A stretch of DNA of 64,000 nt from Acidisoma cellulosilyticum. GTDB taxonomy: Bacteria; Pseudomonadota; Alphaproteobacteria; Acetobacterales; Acetobacteraceae. Below, in pieces: positions 1 through 8,982 of this stretch (position 1 is its first letter; each line of letters starts with the position of its first letter). The notes beneath the pieces were generated by a model, which made no database searches, was not told the origin of the DNA, and worked only from the letters and a program-made list of their open reading frames with translations. Made by a program: the position numbers and the translations under genes. The DNA is taken from assembly GCF_020621385.1 (NCBI RefSeq), contig NZ_JAESVA010000004.1, positions 1 to 64,000 of the forward strand, written 5' to 3'.

Positions 1-1619
1 ACAATTACGGCACGCTGGCGAATGCGACGCTGGTGCTGGACGGCGGCACGCTGGGGCTTGATGTCAGCACCTTCCAGGCCGACACGATCGAGGGCGTGCT
101 GACCATCGGGGACGGCGACACGGTCGTGGTTCAGGGCGGCTTCTCGATCACAGGCATTGACGGAACATCGCCTGGCACTATCGCATTGACGGGTGCCGAC
201 AGCACGCTGGAAGTGGCGGATGCCGAGACTCTCAACGCCACCACTATCACCATCGGCAATGCGGATGACGTATCGACCCTGCAGGTCGACAGCACATTAA
301 CGCTCGGCAGCGGCTCGGTGATCCAGACGACGTCTGGCTTCGTCAGCGATGCCATAACCGGTGCCGGCAGTGTCATCAACAATGGGGCGATCGTGGCGGA
401 TGCCGCGGCCGGCACTCTGATTATCGGCACGACTGATTTCACCAATGATGGGCTGCTCTCCGTCGCCAGCGGCGCCGATCTGCAAATCCAACCCTTTGAC
501 GCATTCATCAATGCCGGGACGCTGAGCGTGGCGAGCGGCAGCCTGGCCACCATCGAAAGTGTCAATACCTTCTCCAATACCGGTGCCATCGTGGTGAATG
601 GTGGCAGCTTGCAGGTTTTCGCCGATCTTCAGGGCAGCGGCGGCGTGACGTCGCTCAGCGACGGCGCGCAGGTTGAACTTGGCGCGAGCGCTGCGGCCGG
701 TCAGGACATTCAGTTCCTGGACGGCACGGATAGTCTCGTTCTTGACGATGCCGCCGACTTCGCCAGCACCGTCGCCGGTTTCCAGCAAGGTGACAGCATC
801 GTCCTGACCGGCTTTGGCGGCGCCAGTGAGACCTATGCCGATGGTGTCGTGACCATCACCCAGTCCAGCAGCGTGCTGGGCATTCCGATCACGACGGTCG
901 CGACCATCCAGATGGAAGGGGACTACACGGCAAACGATTTCTCGACGACCACGGATGCCAGCGGCGATCTTATCCTAACCGTCGATGTCCTGCCCTGTTT
1001 CGCTGCCGGCACGCGCATTATGACCGCCGAGGGCGAAGTGGCCGTGGAAGCGTTGAAGGCCGGGGACCGCGTGGTGACGGTGACCACGGGCAAGCGGCGT
1101 ATGAGGCCTATCGTGTGGGTCGGCCATCGTGCGGTCGATATCAGCCGCCATCCGGCACCGGAGAAGGTGCGTCCTGTGCGCGTGCAGCGCGGCGCTTTCG
1201 CACCGAACCTGCCGGCAAGGGACCTTCTGCTGTCGCCGGATCATGCGATCTATGCCGAGGGAGTGCTGGTGCCGGTGAAGTATCTCATCAACGGCACCAC
1301 GATCAGGGTGGATGAGACCGCGCAGCACGTCGTCTATCACCACGTCCAACTGGCCCAGCATGAGATTTTGCTCTCCGAAGGATTGCGGACCGAGAGCTAC
1401 CTCGAATCCGGCGGCCGCGGCATGTTCGCGAACGGCGGACAGCCGATCGTGCTGCATGCCGATTTCTCGCATATCGCCTGGGATGTTCTGGGTTGCGCCC
1501 CGCTGAAAGTGACGGGGTCCGAGGTGGAGCGGATAAAGGCCCATCTGGCGAAGCGGGCTAAGCCGGCGCGTGCGGTTCGCGGAAAAAGCAAGTCGCTGCG
1601 GGCGTCGTCAGGCTGTTAG
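1..1619 (+). CDS. Hint-domain surface protein, 5' end missing
   Basis: The frame is open from the left edge (first full codon at position 3) to a TAG at 1617-1619, so the gene is cut by the window; the GTG at 33 is only the first start-like codon. Numbering from that GTG, residues 1 to about 310 are Gly/Ala/Ser/Thr/Asp-rich and repetitive, with phrases such as INNGAIVAD, FTNDGLLSVASGA and FINAGTLSVASGS that recur at beta-helix spacing, as in adhesin passengers. A Hint (Hedgehog/intein) domain starts at Cys322 in the motif CFAAGTRI and includes LLSPDHAIYAEG and NGTTI. In Hint domains the first Cys drives an N-S acyl shift that can cleave or transfer the upstream part. The role is inferred: a secreted, possibly self-processing surface protein. 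A paralogue lies at 37227-38756. No downstream gene continues on this strand. Confidence 0.8.
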   Translation, partial: NYGTLANATLVLDGGTLGLDVSTFQADTIEGVLTIGDGDTVVVQGGFSITGIDGTSPGTIALTGADSTLEVADAETLNATTITIGNADDVSTLQVDSTLTLGSGSVIQTTSGFVSDAITGAGSVINNGAIVADAAAGTLIIGTTDFTNDGLLSVASGADLQIQPFDAFINAGTLSVASGSLATIESVNTFSNTGAIVVNGGSLQVFADLQGSGGVTSLSDGAQVELGASAAAGQDIQFLDGTDSLVLDDAADFASTVAGFQQGDSIVLTGFGGASETYADGVVTITQSSSVLGIPITTVATIQMEGDYTANDFSTTTDASGDLILTVDVLPCFAAGTRIMTAEGEVAVEALKAGDRVVTVTTGKRRMRPIVWVGHRAVDISRHPAPEKVRPVRVQRGAFAPNLPARDLLLSPDHAIYAEGVLVPVKYLINGTTIRVDETAQHVVYHHVQLAQHEILLSEGLRTESYLESGGRGMFANGGQPIVLHADFSHIAWDVLGCAPLKVTGSEVERIKAHLAKRAKPARAVRGKSKSLRASSGC

Positions 1620-1680
1620 ACAGGACAACCTGGCCGCCTCTGCTCTAGCCCATGAGCAATCTCCGGTTTTGCGTTGCCGA

Positions 1681-2490
1681 TCATCTCGCTTGAGCGGCAT
1701 CCGTAAGACCGGAGGAGGCGAATTGCGCTGCCAGAGCAGGCGCCTGGTGCAGATAGAGTGCCATGACCATGCGAGCCTTGCCCCGCATTGCGGGCTGCTC
1801 TCGTAGAAGTTCCGCGAATTCCTGCGGATGGCCAAGGATGCGTTCGGCATAGGTCTGAAAGTCATTCTCCAGCCCGGTCAGCCCGAGCGCGGAGACGAAG
1901 CCATCGTGATGCAGCGCATCATCGCCCGCGCGGCCATGCGGATCCCGCAACTCCGCGCGGTAACTCTCTATATCGCCGTAGCGGAAGCCCGGCGGGTTGA
2001 ATGCCTGCCAGCCGGTGCGATCGACCGGCGTTGTCGCCAAAAGCAAAGCCGCCAATTCGTCATGAAGGGAATCACGGTCGAAGGCCTGATTGTCGGCGGC
2101 ATCCTGACAATTGAGGGCGATCAGGCCGGGTGCATGGAAGCCGCCGACATCAATCTTCCAAACGCTGATGTGATCGGCCAAAGCAACCTTCTGCACGAGG
2201 GTCGAGATGAATGGCGCTGGATAGGCTTGGAAGGCAATGACGATGGCCTGCAGGCAGGCCGCCTGATTCGCGGTCGATAGATCCCGCATCGCGACGGGTC
2301 GGTCTGGCGTCGCGACCAGCGGCACGACCTGCGTGGTGAGGTCCTTTTCCACCAGGGTCACATGCCAAAGGCTGGCGATCCTGAGGCGGAGAGACGCCGT
2401 ATCGTCGGCGGCCTGAGCGCGGGGAACCGCGAGCAGGGAGGCAGCGCCGGTCAGGCCGATGGCGAACAGCGCGGTGCGAAGGGCGGTCAA
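1681..2490 (-). CDS. Secreted protein resembling a degenerate zinc metallopeptidase
   Basis: 269 aa. Residues 1-28 form a Sec signal peptide (hydrophobic core AIGLTGAASLLAV, cleavage expected after AQA); there is no lipobox Cys, so it is not a TssJ lipoprotein. The centre holds SLHDELAALLL followed by WQAFNPPGFRYG and later DGFVSALGLTGLENDFQTYA. From memory of the family, this order resembles putative zinc peptidases that carry an HHExxH helix, then NPPGFRYG, then GFVS..Y...EDxAE. If that alignment is right, the two zinc His are replaced (HDELAA in place of HHELxH), so the protein would be a catalytically dead binder. The start codon overlaps the stop of the upstream LysM gene by 4 bp (ATGA), so the two are translationally coupled. 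The family assignment is tentative. Confidence 0.5.
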   Translation of the reverse strand: MTALRTALFAIGLTGAASLLAVPRAQAADDTASLRLRIASLWHVTLVEKDLTTQVVPLVATPDRPVAMRDLSTANQAACLQAIVIAFQAYPAPFISTLVQKVALADHISVWKIDVGGFHAPGLIALNCQDAADNQAFDRDSLHDELAALLLATTPVDRTGWQAFNPPGFRYGDIESYRAELRDPHGRAGDDALHHDGFVSALGLTGLENDFQTYAERILGHPQEFAELLREQPAMRGKARMVMALYLHQAPALAAQFASSGLTDAAQAR

Positions 2491-3644
2491 TGGGCAAGGA
2501 CCGGTGCGGCAAAGCCGCGCGCTGCCACTCTGGCCGCCAATCCTCGCGTGATCATGGCATCGGCCGCGCCGACGGCCGCCGGGTCAACCTCGGCATCGGC
2601 TCCCCAGGTTACGACATTGCTGGCAGCGACCGCGAGCAGCAGGATGGCCGCACCGGGCAGCAGAATGCTCGGCCGGTCCCACCACGCGCGGGATGATCCC
2701 GTTGCCGTGACGGCAACGGCGCTCGGCCGGCTTTGCGCGGGGGCCGCTGTCGTCAGATTATGGACGGGGGGTGCGATGGTCGCGAAATTGCCGTTTGCGA
2801 CCGCATCCGGTCCAGGTGGCTTTTTCGGTTTCATGCGAATATCCAGCGTGATCTGGATCGCCTCCGCCAGATAGAGCATGGTCGGCGGCAGCCGCCCGGC
2901 GAGCCTGGGCGACGTGAATTTGACGCGGATGGCGGGCATCGGATTGCTGCTATCCATGACCACGCCGACAGCCGTCATATTGGGCGGCGCACCGACCGCA
3001 TTCGTCGTCATGAGATTTTCGTAGGTGACGCGGTTGGACTTGCCGTCCCAAGTGACCTTGCCGCTATTGACGAGTTGGCCGAGCGCCGTGTCGGCATGGC
3101 TTTTGGCCTGAAGCTCGGCGCCGGTCTTGGTCAGCGTCAGAATATCGATCTGCTTGTCCGCCCAGATATAGATCTGGCCGGTAAACTTCGCCTCGAACTC
3201 GAATTCCGGCGTTTCCTCACGAATGGTCGGCAGCAGATCGAGATTATATTTGAAGGCAAAACTGTTCACATGCGTGCCGCCGCTTTGCTTCGGCATTGCG
3301 GGGAAAGCGGGCGATTTGGTCATCACGGAATTCTGCAATACATTGGCCTGTGTCGCTGGCTGCGTATTGGTGCTGACGGCAGGACGCGTCACCTGCGCCG
3401 GATGGCGATAGACGAGATGATTGCGCAGATGCGGCGGGTGTTCGGACACACGCGGCGGCAGAAAGATGCGCTGCCCCACGCGCAGCTTGTTGGGGTCCTT
3501 CAATCCGGGCGGACGGCCGCGGCGGCGCACGGCATTATAGGCAAAGATTTGCGGCCAAAGGGAGGCCCGGCCGAGATGGCGATGCGCGATGGCCGAGAGC
3601 GTGTCCCCCGGCTTGATGCTGTAAGCTTGGGCACCCATTTCCAT
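2487..3644 (-). CDS. LysM-domain membrane protein beside the T6SS
   Basis: 385 aa. Residues 6-63 are a LysM module (YSIKPGDTLSAIAHRHLG through DPNKLRVGQRIFLPP), which binds N-acetylglucosamine polymers such as peptidoglycan. There is no N-terminal signal peptide. The middle (about 125-275) is a beta-rich region of unknown family containing PEFEFEAKFTGQIYIWADK. Residues about 328-350 (SILLPGAAILLLAVAASNVV) form one membrane helix near the C-terminus, followed by an Ala-rich tail. How a LysM without a signal peptide reaches the periplasm is unclear; it may be a single-pass protein. The gene overlaps the secreted protein at 1681-2490 by 4 bp and points away from the membrane gene at 3756. Its position next to the T6SS suggests a role in cell-wall docking, which is inference. 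Confidence 0.6.
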   Translation of the reverse strand: MEMGAQAYSIKPGDTLSAIAHRHLGRASLWPQIFAYNAVRRRGRPPGLKDPNKLRVGQRIFLPPRVSEHPPHLRNHLVYRHPAQVTRPAVSTNTQPATQANVLQNSVMTKSPAFPAMPKQSGGTHVNSFAFKYNLDLLPTIREETPEFEFEAKFTGQIYIWADKQIDILTLTKTGAELQAKSHADTALGQLVNSGKVTWDGKSNRVTYENLMTTNAVGAPPNMTAVGVVMDSSNPMPAIRVKFTSPRLAGRLPPTMLYLAEAIQITLDIRMKPKKPPGPDAVANGNFATIAPPVHNLTTAAPAQSRPSAVAVTATGSSRAWWDRPSILLPGAAILLLAVAASNVVTWGADAEVDPAAVGAADAMITRGLAARVAARGFAAPVLAH

Positions 3645-3755
3645 CAGGCTCCTTGAGGCGACGTTATTGATGCTTGGTGGAATTGTCCGACTCCAGCGAC
3701 CCTATAGCCTGATGCGGCCCGATGGACGGATCACATCGCGGCGAGGCCACGTTCC
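3645..3755. promoter_or_regulatory. Divergent intergenic region, likely two promoters
   Basis: 111 bp between the LysM gene (minus) and the small membrane-protein gene (plus). Because the genes diverge, promoters for both are expected here. I could not pick a convincing -35/-10 pair or a palindromic operator. Confidence 0.35.
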
Positions 3756-4121
3756 ATGATAACGCAAACGGGAATTTATTGTGCGGCGGCGGCGCTTATC
3801 GCGGCAATCTATCTGCGTGTCATGGTCCGCCTGGCCCCGGTTTTGAAGCGAAAATTGCATTTTTCATCGGTCAATGCAGCGATGTTGCCGCTGGTTCTGT
3901 TGCTGTTCGCGCTGATTTATCTCGAATTGCGAGCGGTTCATGACTGGGCGCCAGGTTTTGAGGATGCGATCGGCACTGCGACATTCTTTGGTCTCGCCAT
4001 CGGCCGCATCCTGCCTTTTCCGGGGGGCGGCGGGTCAATGCGCTTTGGCTTCGGCGATGATGACATGTCCGACAGCGACGGGGATTTTGACGGTGACAGC
4101 GACAGTGGCAGCGGAGATTGA
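3756..4121 (+). CDS. Small membrane protein with acidic Asp/Ser tail
   Basis: 121 aa, family not recognised. Hydrophobic stretches at about residues 5-24 (YCAAAALIAAIYLRVMV) and 42-58 (AAMLPLVLLLFALIYLEL), with a weaker one around 75-88, suggest two or three membrane helices. The last 25 or so residues are almost entirely Asp, Ser and Gly (for example DDDMSDSDGDFDGDSDSGSG). Such a tail could bind divalent cations or be low-complexity filler. The gene converges on pppA with only 15 bp between the stops, so the two share a transcription end region. It is the only plus-strand gene inside this part of the T6SS locus. Confidence 0.55.
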   Translation: MITQTGIYCAAAALIAAIYLRVMVRLAPVLKRKLHFSSVNAAMLPLVLLLFALIYLELRAVHDWAPGFEDAIGTATFFGLAIGRILPFPGGGGSMRFGFGDDDMSDSDGDFDGDSDSGSGD

Positions 4122-4136
4122 CAGCGCGCTTGTTCA

Positions 4137-4853
4137 CTAGTCGGTTGTCACGACGACCGCGGTGACATTGTCGCGCGCTTTCCGGCGCAGCGCCGCATCC
4201 ACCAAGGTTCCGGCGGCATTGCCGCCTTGTTCCAGACAGCGACGGATCAGCGGCTCATCCAAGGCGCGCGTCAGCCCGTCCGAACACAGCAAAAACCGAT
4301 CATAGGGCATCACTTGCCCAACCCGCTTGTCGAGCATCAGCTGCGCCGTGCCTGCGCCGACAGCGCGGGTGATGACATGCGCTTCCCGATGGCTTTCGGC
4401 CTCGCGTGCGTCGAGCGATCCGGAATCAATCAACTCCTGAACGACGCTGTGATCATGCGTCAGCCTGATCAACGCACCGTCGCGCAGAAGATAAATGCGC
4501 GAATCCCCGGCCCAGAGGCAGGCGAAGAAATGGCGGTCGAGCAACAAGGCGACGACGGTCGAGGCGGTGCCCGATCCATCCTCCCGCGCTTCCATCTCAT
4601 CCAGCAGACTATCGTGCAAATGGCTCAATCTTTGTCGCAGTGCGGTCAGCCGTGCGGCGGCTGTCGCATCCGTTTCCAATGCAGCGGCGCTGGAGACTAC
4701 GCGGGCGGCGGCAATGGCGCCGTCCCGATGGCCGCCGGCACCGTCGGCCACAAGAAAAAGTCCGATCTCAGGACGGCAGAGAAGCGCGTCCTGATTTTCA
4801 CGGCGTACGGCCCCGGCATGCGAGGCTGAGGAATGACGGAGTTCGACGCTCAA
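4137..4853 (-). CDS. pppA: PP2C-type Ser/Thr phosphatase PppA
   Basis: 238 aa, usual length for a stand-alone PppM-family phosphatase. PP2C motifs appear in order: RRENQDA (motif 1), VADGAGGHRDG (motif 2, metal Asp and the Gly-rich turn), GDSRIYLLRDG followed by LTHDHS, LCSDGLT and DNVTAVVV. The metal-binding Asp residues are present, so it should be active and Mn/Mg-dependent. In T6SS loci PppA removes the phosphate added by PpkA to the FHA protein and so turns secretion down. Its ATG overlaps the tagF stop by 4 bp, and it is the last gene of the main operon. Both the kinase (15684-16892) and the Fha target (11732-13096) are present. Confidence 0.9.
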   Translation of the reverse strand: MSVELRHSSASHAGAVRRENQDALLCRPEIGLFLVADGAGGHRDGAIAAARVVSSAAALETDATAAARLTALRQRLSHLHDSLLDEMEAREDGSGTASTVVALLLDRHFFACLWAGDSRIYLLRDGALIRLTHDHSVVQELIDSGSLDAREAESHREAHVITRAVGAGTAQLMLDKRVGQVMPYDRFLLCSDGLTRALDEPLIRRCLEQGGNAAGTLVDAALRRKARDNVTAVVVTTD

Positions 4854-5431
4854 TCCTGCAACATCCGCATGAAGCTTACCCTATCCGGCAAGGTCTCGCA
4901 TTCAAAGCCGCCGGCCGGCACGTGATCCGCGCCTGCCGTCCACCATTGCCCGATCGGCGGCAGAGCAACATCCGGCGCTGCGATCGTAGAGAGCTGCGCG
5001 AACAATACGTCCGGTGCCAGGTCATGCGCCAAGACATGGCGGCAGATATCTTCCAGCGCATCGTGATAATTGGCCTCAGCCTCGCTATCTTCGTGTTGCT
5101 GGTCAGATCTGGGAAGTTCGGCGGCGGCGATGAGTGGAAAGCGCCGTCCGACTTTGTCCATGCTCGGGTAAAACAATCCTCTCAACCCGTATGGTCCGCA
5201 TTGGCCGGGTGGCAGCGTAAAATGCCAGACCGGTGCGGCGGCCCAGACAGGTCCCCAGTCCTCAGCCAATTGCGCAAGGGCCGCGTTCAGGGACTGGCTG
5301 GCCCAGGCATCCAAGGCCGAGACGGTCAGGGCCGACAGGCCGCGGCCGACGAAATCCCCGCGTGAGGGCAGCTTGCCGAAGAAGCCGGGGAAGACGGCTG
5401 CCGTCGCGTCCGCCTGGCTGTCGCGGTCCAT
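4850..5431 (-). CDS. tagF: T6SS-associated protein TagF (ImpM)
   Basis: 193 aa from the ATG at 5431, whose A is also the last base of the tssM TGA. A longer in-frame start at 5611 would lie inside tssM and is rejected. The N-terminus FPGFFGKLPSRGDFVGRGL is the hallmark of ImpM/TagF proteins; WHFTLPPGQCGPYGLRGLF also fits. TagF is a cytosolic negative regulator of T6SS assembly; in Pseudomonas it acts post-translationally through Fha, and in some bacteria it is fused to PppA. Here tagF and pppA are separate genes coupled by a 4 bp overlap, which matches that functional link. Confidence 0.88.
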   Translation of the reverse strand: MDRDSQADATAAVFPGFFGKLPSRGDFVGRGLSALTVSALDAWASQSLNAALAQLAEDWGPVWAAAPVWHFTLPPGQCGPYGLRGLFYPSMDKVGRRFPLIAAAELPRSDQQHEDSEAEANYHDALEDICRHVLAHDLAPDVLFAQLSTIAAPDVALPPIGQWWTAGADHVPAGGFECETLPDRVSFMRMLQD

Positions 5432-8400
5432 CACTGCACCACCGGGCACTGGAAGCTTTGCAGCACATGCCAGTAGAGCGGATTGAACGCCGAGTCCGTC
5501 TCGATCGCGAAATTGGCCTGCCGGTCGCCGGCATGGAAGGTGGCGAAGAAATGCGTCGGCCCATTGCCGTGTTCCATCCGCGCCGTGCTGAACAGACGGA
5601 AGATCGCCCAAGGTCCCTGCACGGTCAAAGGCGGCGTCGGCAGCGGTGGCGTGAAGGTCAGGCTGTCATTGTCGAGCGCATCCTGCGGCCAGGTGATACT
5701 GGTCTCCTGCGCGTCTTCCGCCTGCCAGGCAATGTCAGACTGGCCCAATGCCAGCACGACCTTCTTCGATTGCGGATCGATCGAAACCGGTTTGATCGTG
5801 AAATGCAGCGACGGATATTGGCCGCCGGATGGAAAATAGAGATTGCGGATCACCGACGCCTGCTGAAACGGCAAGATCTGCGCATCCGTCACCGGTGGCG
5901 CCACGCCACCGACGCCTTGGACATGCCAGGTGCTGCCGGACGTATCCACGTAAGGCGCCAATTGCGTCTTGAAGTAGCTGTCAAGCACACCGCCGGGCGA
6001 AAACAGCTTGGTGAAGCTCGAAATCGGTGTCTCGGACCGGGCGCGCGGGTTGAACGGGTAATGCCCGTCAACCACCGCATGGCAAAGCTTCGACGGGCCG
6101 TCCATGCCGACGAAGGCCGTCGCCGCTGCCTGATGCGCATCATTGACGAGTGTCGTCGTGCCGAAGGCTGCGATCTGGTGCAGCCAGTGGGCGACAGGTT
6201 GCGGCTGCCGGTCTGCCTCCGCCAGCAATAGCTGTGCCGGGTCCTGGCTGTTCTGCAGAACGCCAGACGGGCTGGAGGCATTCGGCAATTGCGCTAATTC
6301 GCTTTGCAACTGGTTGAGCAGGTGAAAGATGCCGGCAATCGGCGCGGCCTGGCCGCTCGGGCCGGTGAAATCGACCAGGGGCCTGTAGTAGTCGTCGATC
6401 TCGTGCCCAGGCAAAGTGGTCGGGGTCGCAGCGGCGGCCGGGGTGAAGATTCCGCTCAACTGGTTCGATTGCGCATCGGGCTTGGCCTTCGCCGCGCCGC
6501 TTTGCGCGGTCGCCTGGGCCGCCGCGTGCGCCGGCTGCAATTGCTGTGTAATCGAGACGAGCAGATCGCGCATTGGGGATTGCGGCGAGGCCATCACGTA
6601 AAGCTTCTGCACCGTATCCATATGATCCCGGAAGGGCGCCAGGCTGATATCGTTCAGCATGGCGTCCCAGCGCTGCTCATAATCCTTGGCGTACAGGGCG
6701 ATGACCTGCCGTTCGATGGCGGGCACGTTTTGCGCATCGGCAGCCGGCGCCGCGGTATTCGTCTGCGGTCCCAGAACCCAGCTTTCATCCGAAATCTGCT
6801 TGGCGGTCGGCGCAAGGGCAGGGAGCAGCATGTCGCGGAATCCGCGCGCCGTGAAGAATCCCGGGATGCTGTCGGTCAATGGCCGGCCGGATGTGCGGAC
6901 GAACAGGCTTGCCGCATCCGCGCTGCCGAGCGCTGACGCCGGGCTCCAGGCCATGACGTCAGCTGGCGAGGAGGTCGGCCGGATCCGGCTATAGGCACGC
7001 TCGGCCGGGGACATGCGGCTGAAGACGCTGCGCGCCATGCGCACCAGGGCGCCGTCCAGCGGAATGCTGGGCAGCGGGTTGGCCAGCATGACCGAGAGAT
7101 GCCGCGACAGCGCGTCACGCAAGGGCTGCATCTCCGCACCGGGATAGCGGGTCGACCAGTCAAGCTGCATCCAATCCTTCACCAGATTGATGTCGAGCGG
7201 GCCGTCATTACCGAGCATGAGATAGACGCGCGTTGCTTCATACAGAAACACGGGCTGATCGAGATGATCGCGCATTTGGCTTTCCAGCCGCCAGATCAGT
7301 CGCGGCAACAGCACCTGGTCCAGCGCGTGCTGGTAGGCGAGCCGGCCGGTTTCCGTCACCTTGCTGCCTTGGCCGAGGTCGAAAAGCGCGGCGATGCTCG
7401 TCGGCGGCGCATTGCCAGGGCGTGGCAAGGCCGCGGCAGCGTCGAGCACGGGGAGAATGCGCGGCAGATCGTCGTCGTTGACAGGGTCGAGCGGCACGCT
7501 CGCCAGGGTCTGGCGATAGGTGTCGAGTGCCAGCTGATCATGCTGGATGGCCGCGCTATTGGCGCTGTCATCGCGCCACAGCAACAGGCAGGCGCCGAGG
7601 GTGACGAGGCCGACCGCCGAAAATCCGGCGAGGCGCCGGACATGGCGCCGGCGCTTGGCCGCCGGATCGAAGGAGACCAGTAAAGCCTCACCCAGAATGA
7701 CCTCACGCAAGGTGCGGCCGATGAAATAGGCGCGGCCCACGACCGGGCGCAGATCGGGCGCGCGCTTCTGGTCCACCTCAAAGGTGCGTGCCAGCATGCC
7801 CGTCAGCCGATCGATGGGCGTGCCTTCCTGCGTGCCGGAGGTAAGATAGACGCCGCGCAGCAAAGGTGCAGGGTCAAGCCGGGTGTCGCCGAAGGCGGCT
7901 TGCAGGAATTCCGTCAGCGGCGCCTCAAGGCTCGCGATCTGCAACGGAAAGCTTGCGATCGCCACACGCCGATCAGGGCTGCGTTCGGCCTGCAGCCGCT
8001 CGAACAGCCGGGAGTCCAGTCGGTCGATCAGCAGGCGGAATTCGGATTTGAAGGCTTCCACCCCTTGCGACAGCGGGAAGGTCATGCCCCAGACCTGCTG
8101 ACGGGCCTGTTGGTCCAGGTCGTCGAAGAATTCGGTAAAGCCCGCGATACGATCGGCCTTGCTGAAGACGGCATAGACCGGCAGCCGCGTCTTCAACCGG
8201 TCCGAGACCTCCTTGATACGGCTGCGGATGGCGAGCGCATGACCCATGCGCTCGGCGGCCGGAATCGTGCCGACATCGGCCAGCGATATGACGACCAGAA
8301 TGCCGTTCAGCGGCTGGCGTGGGCGGGTGCGGCGCAGCAGGTCAAGGAAGGCCAGCCAGCCGGCACGATCGACCGAATGATCGGAATCCTGAGTCGTGTA

Positions 8401-8982
8401 GCGGCCTGCGGTATCGATCAATACCGCTTCGTCCGCGAACCACCAATCGCATAGCCGGGTGCCGCCGACGCCGGCGACGGAACCGGCGGACAAGCCCCCG
8501 GTGCCATCCGGCTGGGCCAACGGAAACTGCAACCCGCATTGCGTCAGGGCTGTCGTCTTGCCGGCGCCCGGCGGCCCGATCATCAGAAACCAGGGCTGCT
8601 CATACAGATAGCCGCGACGCCCGCGCGCCTTGCGCAGCAGCGCCAGGGATTGCCGCAGCCGGTCCCGCAGCCTGGCGGATTCTTCAGTAATCTCCGCCCG
8701 GTTGTCGCGCCGTCCATCCGCAAGCGGGCCTTCGGGGCTCGCCTCGATAACGCCAGCAGCCAAAGCCCGGTCACGCCGATGGCGGCGCCAAGTCAAGATC
8801 CCGTTTACGGCCGCCCAGAGGAGGACGAAAACGACGATCAGCGCGGCCCGCGCCAGCGGGTCCCGCAGGGCCGGCACCAGCGGTCCCAGATACCAGACGA
8901 GGGCGCTGGCAATGGCGAGGCCGGCGAAGCTTGTCACCCAGCGGCCGAGCAGCATTGCCAGTAGTCCGTCCAGACTGCTCAT
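5431..8982 (-). CDS. tssM: T6SS inner-membrane complex protein TssM (IcmF)
   Basis: 1183 aa, full length for the IcmF family. Two membrane helices near the N-terminus (about 15-33 and 46-64) and a third at about 440-457 (VGLVTLGACLLLW) separate a cytosolic NTPase-like domain from a long periplasmic part. Walker A is GPPGAGKTT at 136-144, and VLIDTAGRY is a Walker B-like segment, so nucleotide binding looks intact, which is not so in every TssM. The periplasmic region carries the IcmF-related segments and ends in the beta-rich C-terminal domain that contacts the outer-membrane side. TssM forms the trans-envelope complex with TssL. Its start overlaps tssL by 4 bp and its end overlaps tagF by 1 bp. 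Confidence 0.95.
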   Translation of the reverse strand: MSSLDGLLAMLLGRWVTSFAGLAIASALVWYLGPLVPALRDPLARAALIVVFVLLWAAVNGILTWRRHRRDRALAAGVIEASPEGPLADGRRDNRAEITEESARLRDRLRQSLALLRKARGRRGYLYEQPWFLMIGPPGAGKTTALTQCGLQFPLAQPDGTGGLSAGSVAGVGGTRLCDWWFADEAVLIDTAGRYTTQDSDHSVDRAGWLAFLDLLRRTRPRQPLNGILVVISLADVGTIPAAERMGHALAIRSRIKEVSDRLKTRLPVYAVFSKADRIAGFTEFFDDLDQQARQQVWGMTFPLSQGVEAFKSEFRLLIDRLDSRLFERLQAERSPDRRVAIASFPLQIASLEAPLTEFLQAAFGDTRLDPAPLLRGVYLTSGTQEGTPIDRLTGMLARTFEVDQKRAPDLRPVVGRAYFIGRTLREVILGEALLVSFDPAAKRRRHVRRLAGFSAVGLVTLGACLLLWRDDSANSAAIQHDQLALDTYRQTLASVPLDPVNDDDLPRILPVLDAAAALPRPGNAPPTSIAALFDLGQGSKVTETGRLAYQHALDQVLLPRLIWRLESQMRDHLDQPVFLYEATRVYLMLGNDGPLDINLVKDWMQLDWSTRYPGAEMQPLRDALSRHLSVMLANPLPSIPLDGALVRMARSVFSRMSPAERAYSRIRPTSSPADVMAWSPASALGSADAASLFVRTSGRPLTDSIPGFFTARGFRDMLLPALAPTAKQISDESWVLGPQTNTAAPAADAQNVPAIERQVIALYAKDYEQRWDAMLNDISLAPFRDHMDTVQKLYVMASPQSPMRDLLVSITQQLQPAHAAAQATAQSGAAKAKPDAQSNQLSGIFTPAAAATPTTLPGHEIDDYYRPLVDFTGPSGQAAPIAGIFHLLNQLQSELAQLPNASSPSGVLQNSQDPAQLLLAEADRQPQPVAHWLHQIAAFGTTTLVNDAHQAAATAFVGMDGPSKLCHAVVDGHYPFNPRARSETPISSFTKLFSPGGVLDSYFKTQLAPYVDTSGSTWHVQGVGGVAPPVTDAQILPFQQASVIRNLYFPSGGQYPSLHFTIKPVSIDPQSKKVVLALGQSDIAWQAEDAQETSITWPQDALDNDSLTFTPPLPTPPLTVQGPWAIFRLFSTARMEHGNGPTHFFATFHAGDRQANFAIETDSAFNPLYWHVLQSFQCPVVQ

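Noticed and set aside
1681-2490. Secreted protein as the missing TssJ
   Set aside because: No lipobox Cys after the signal peptide and much longer than TssJ, with peptidase-like motifs instead.
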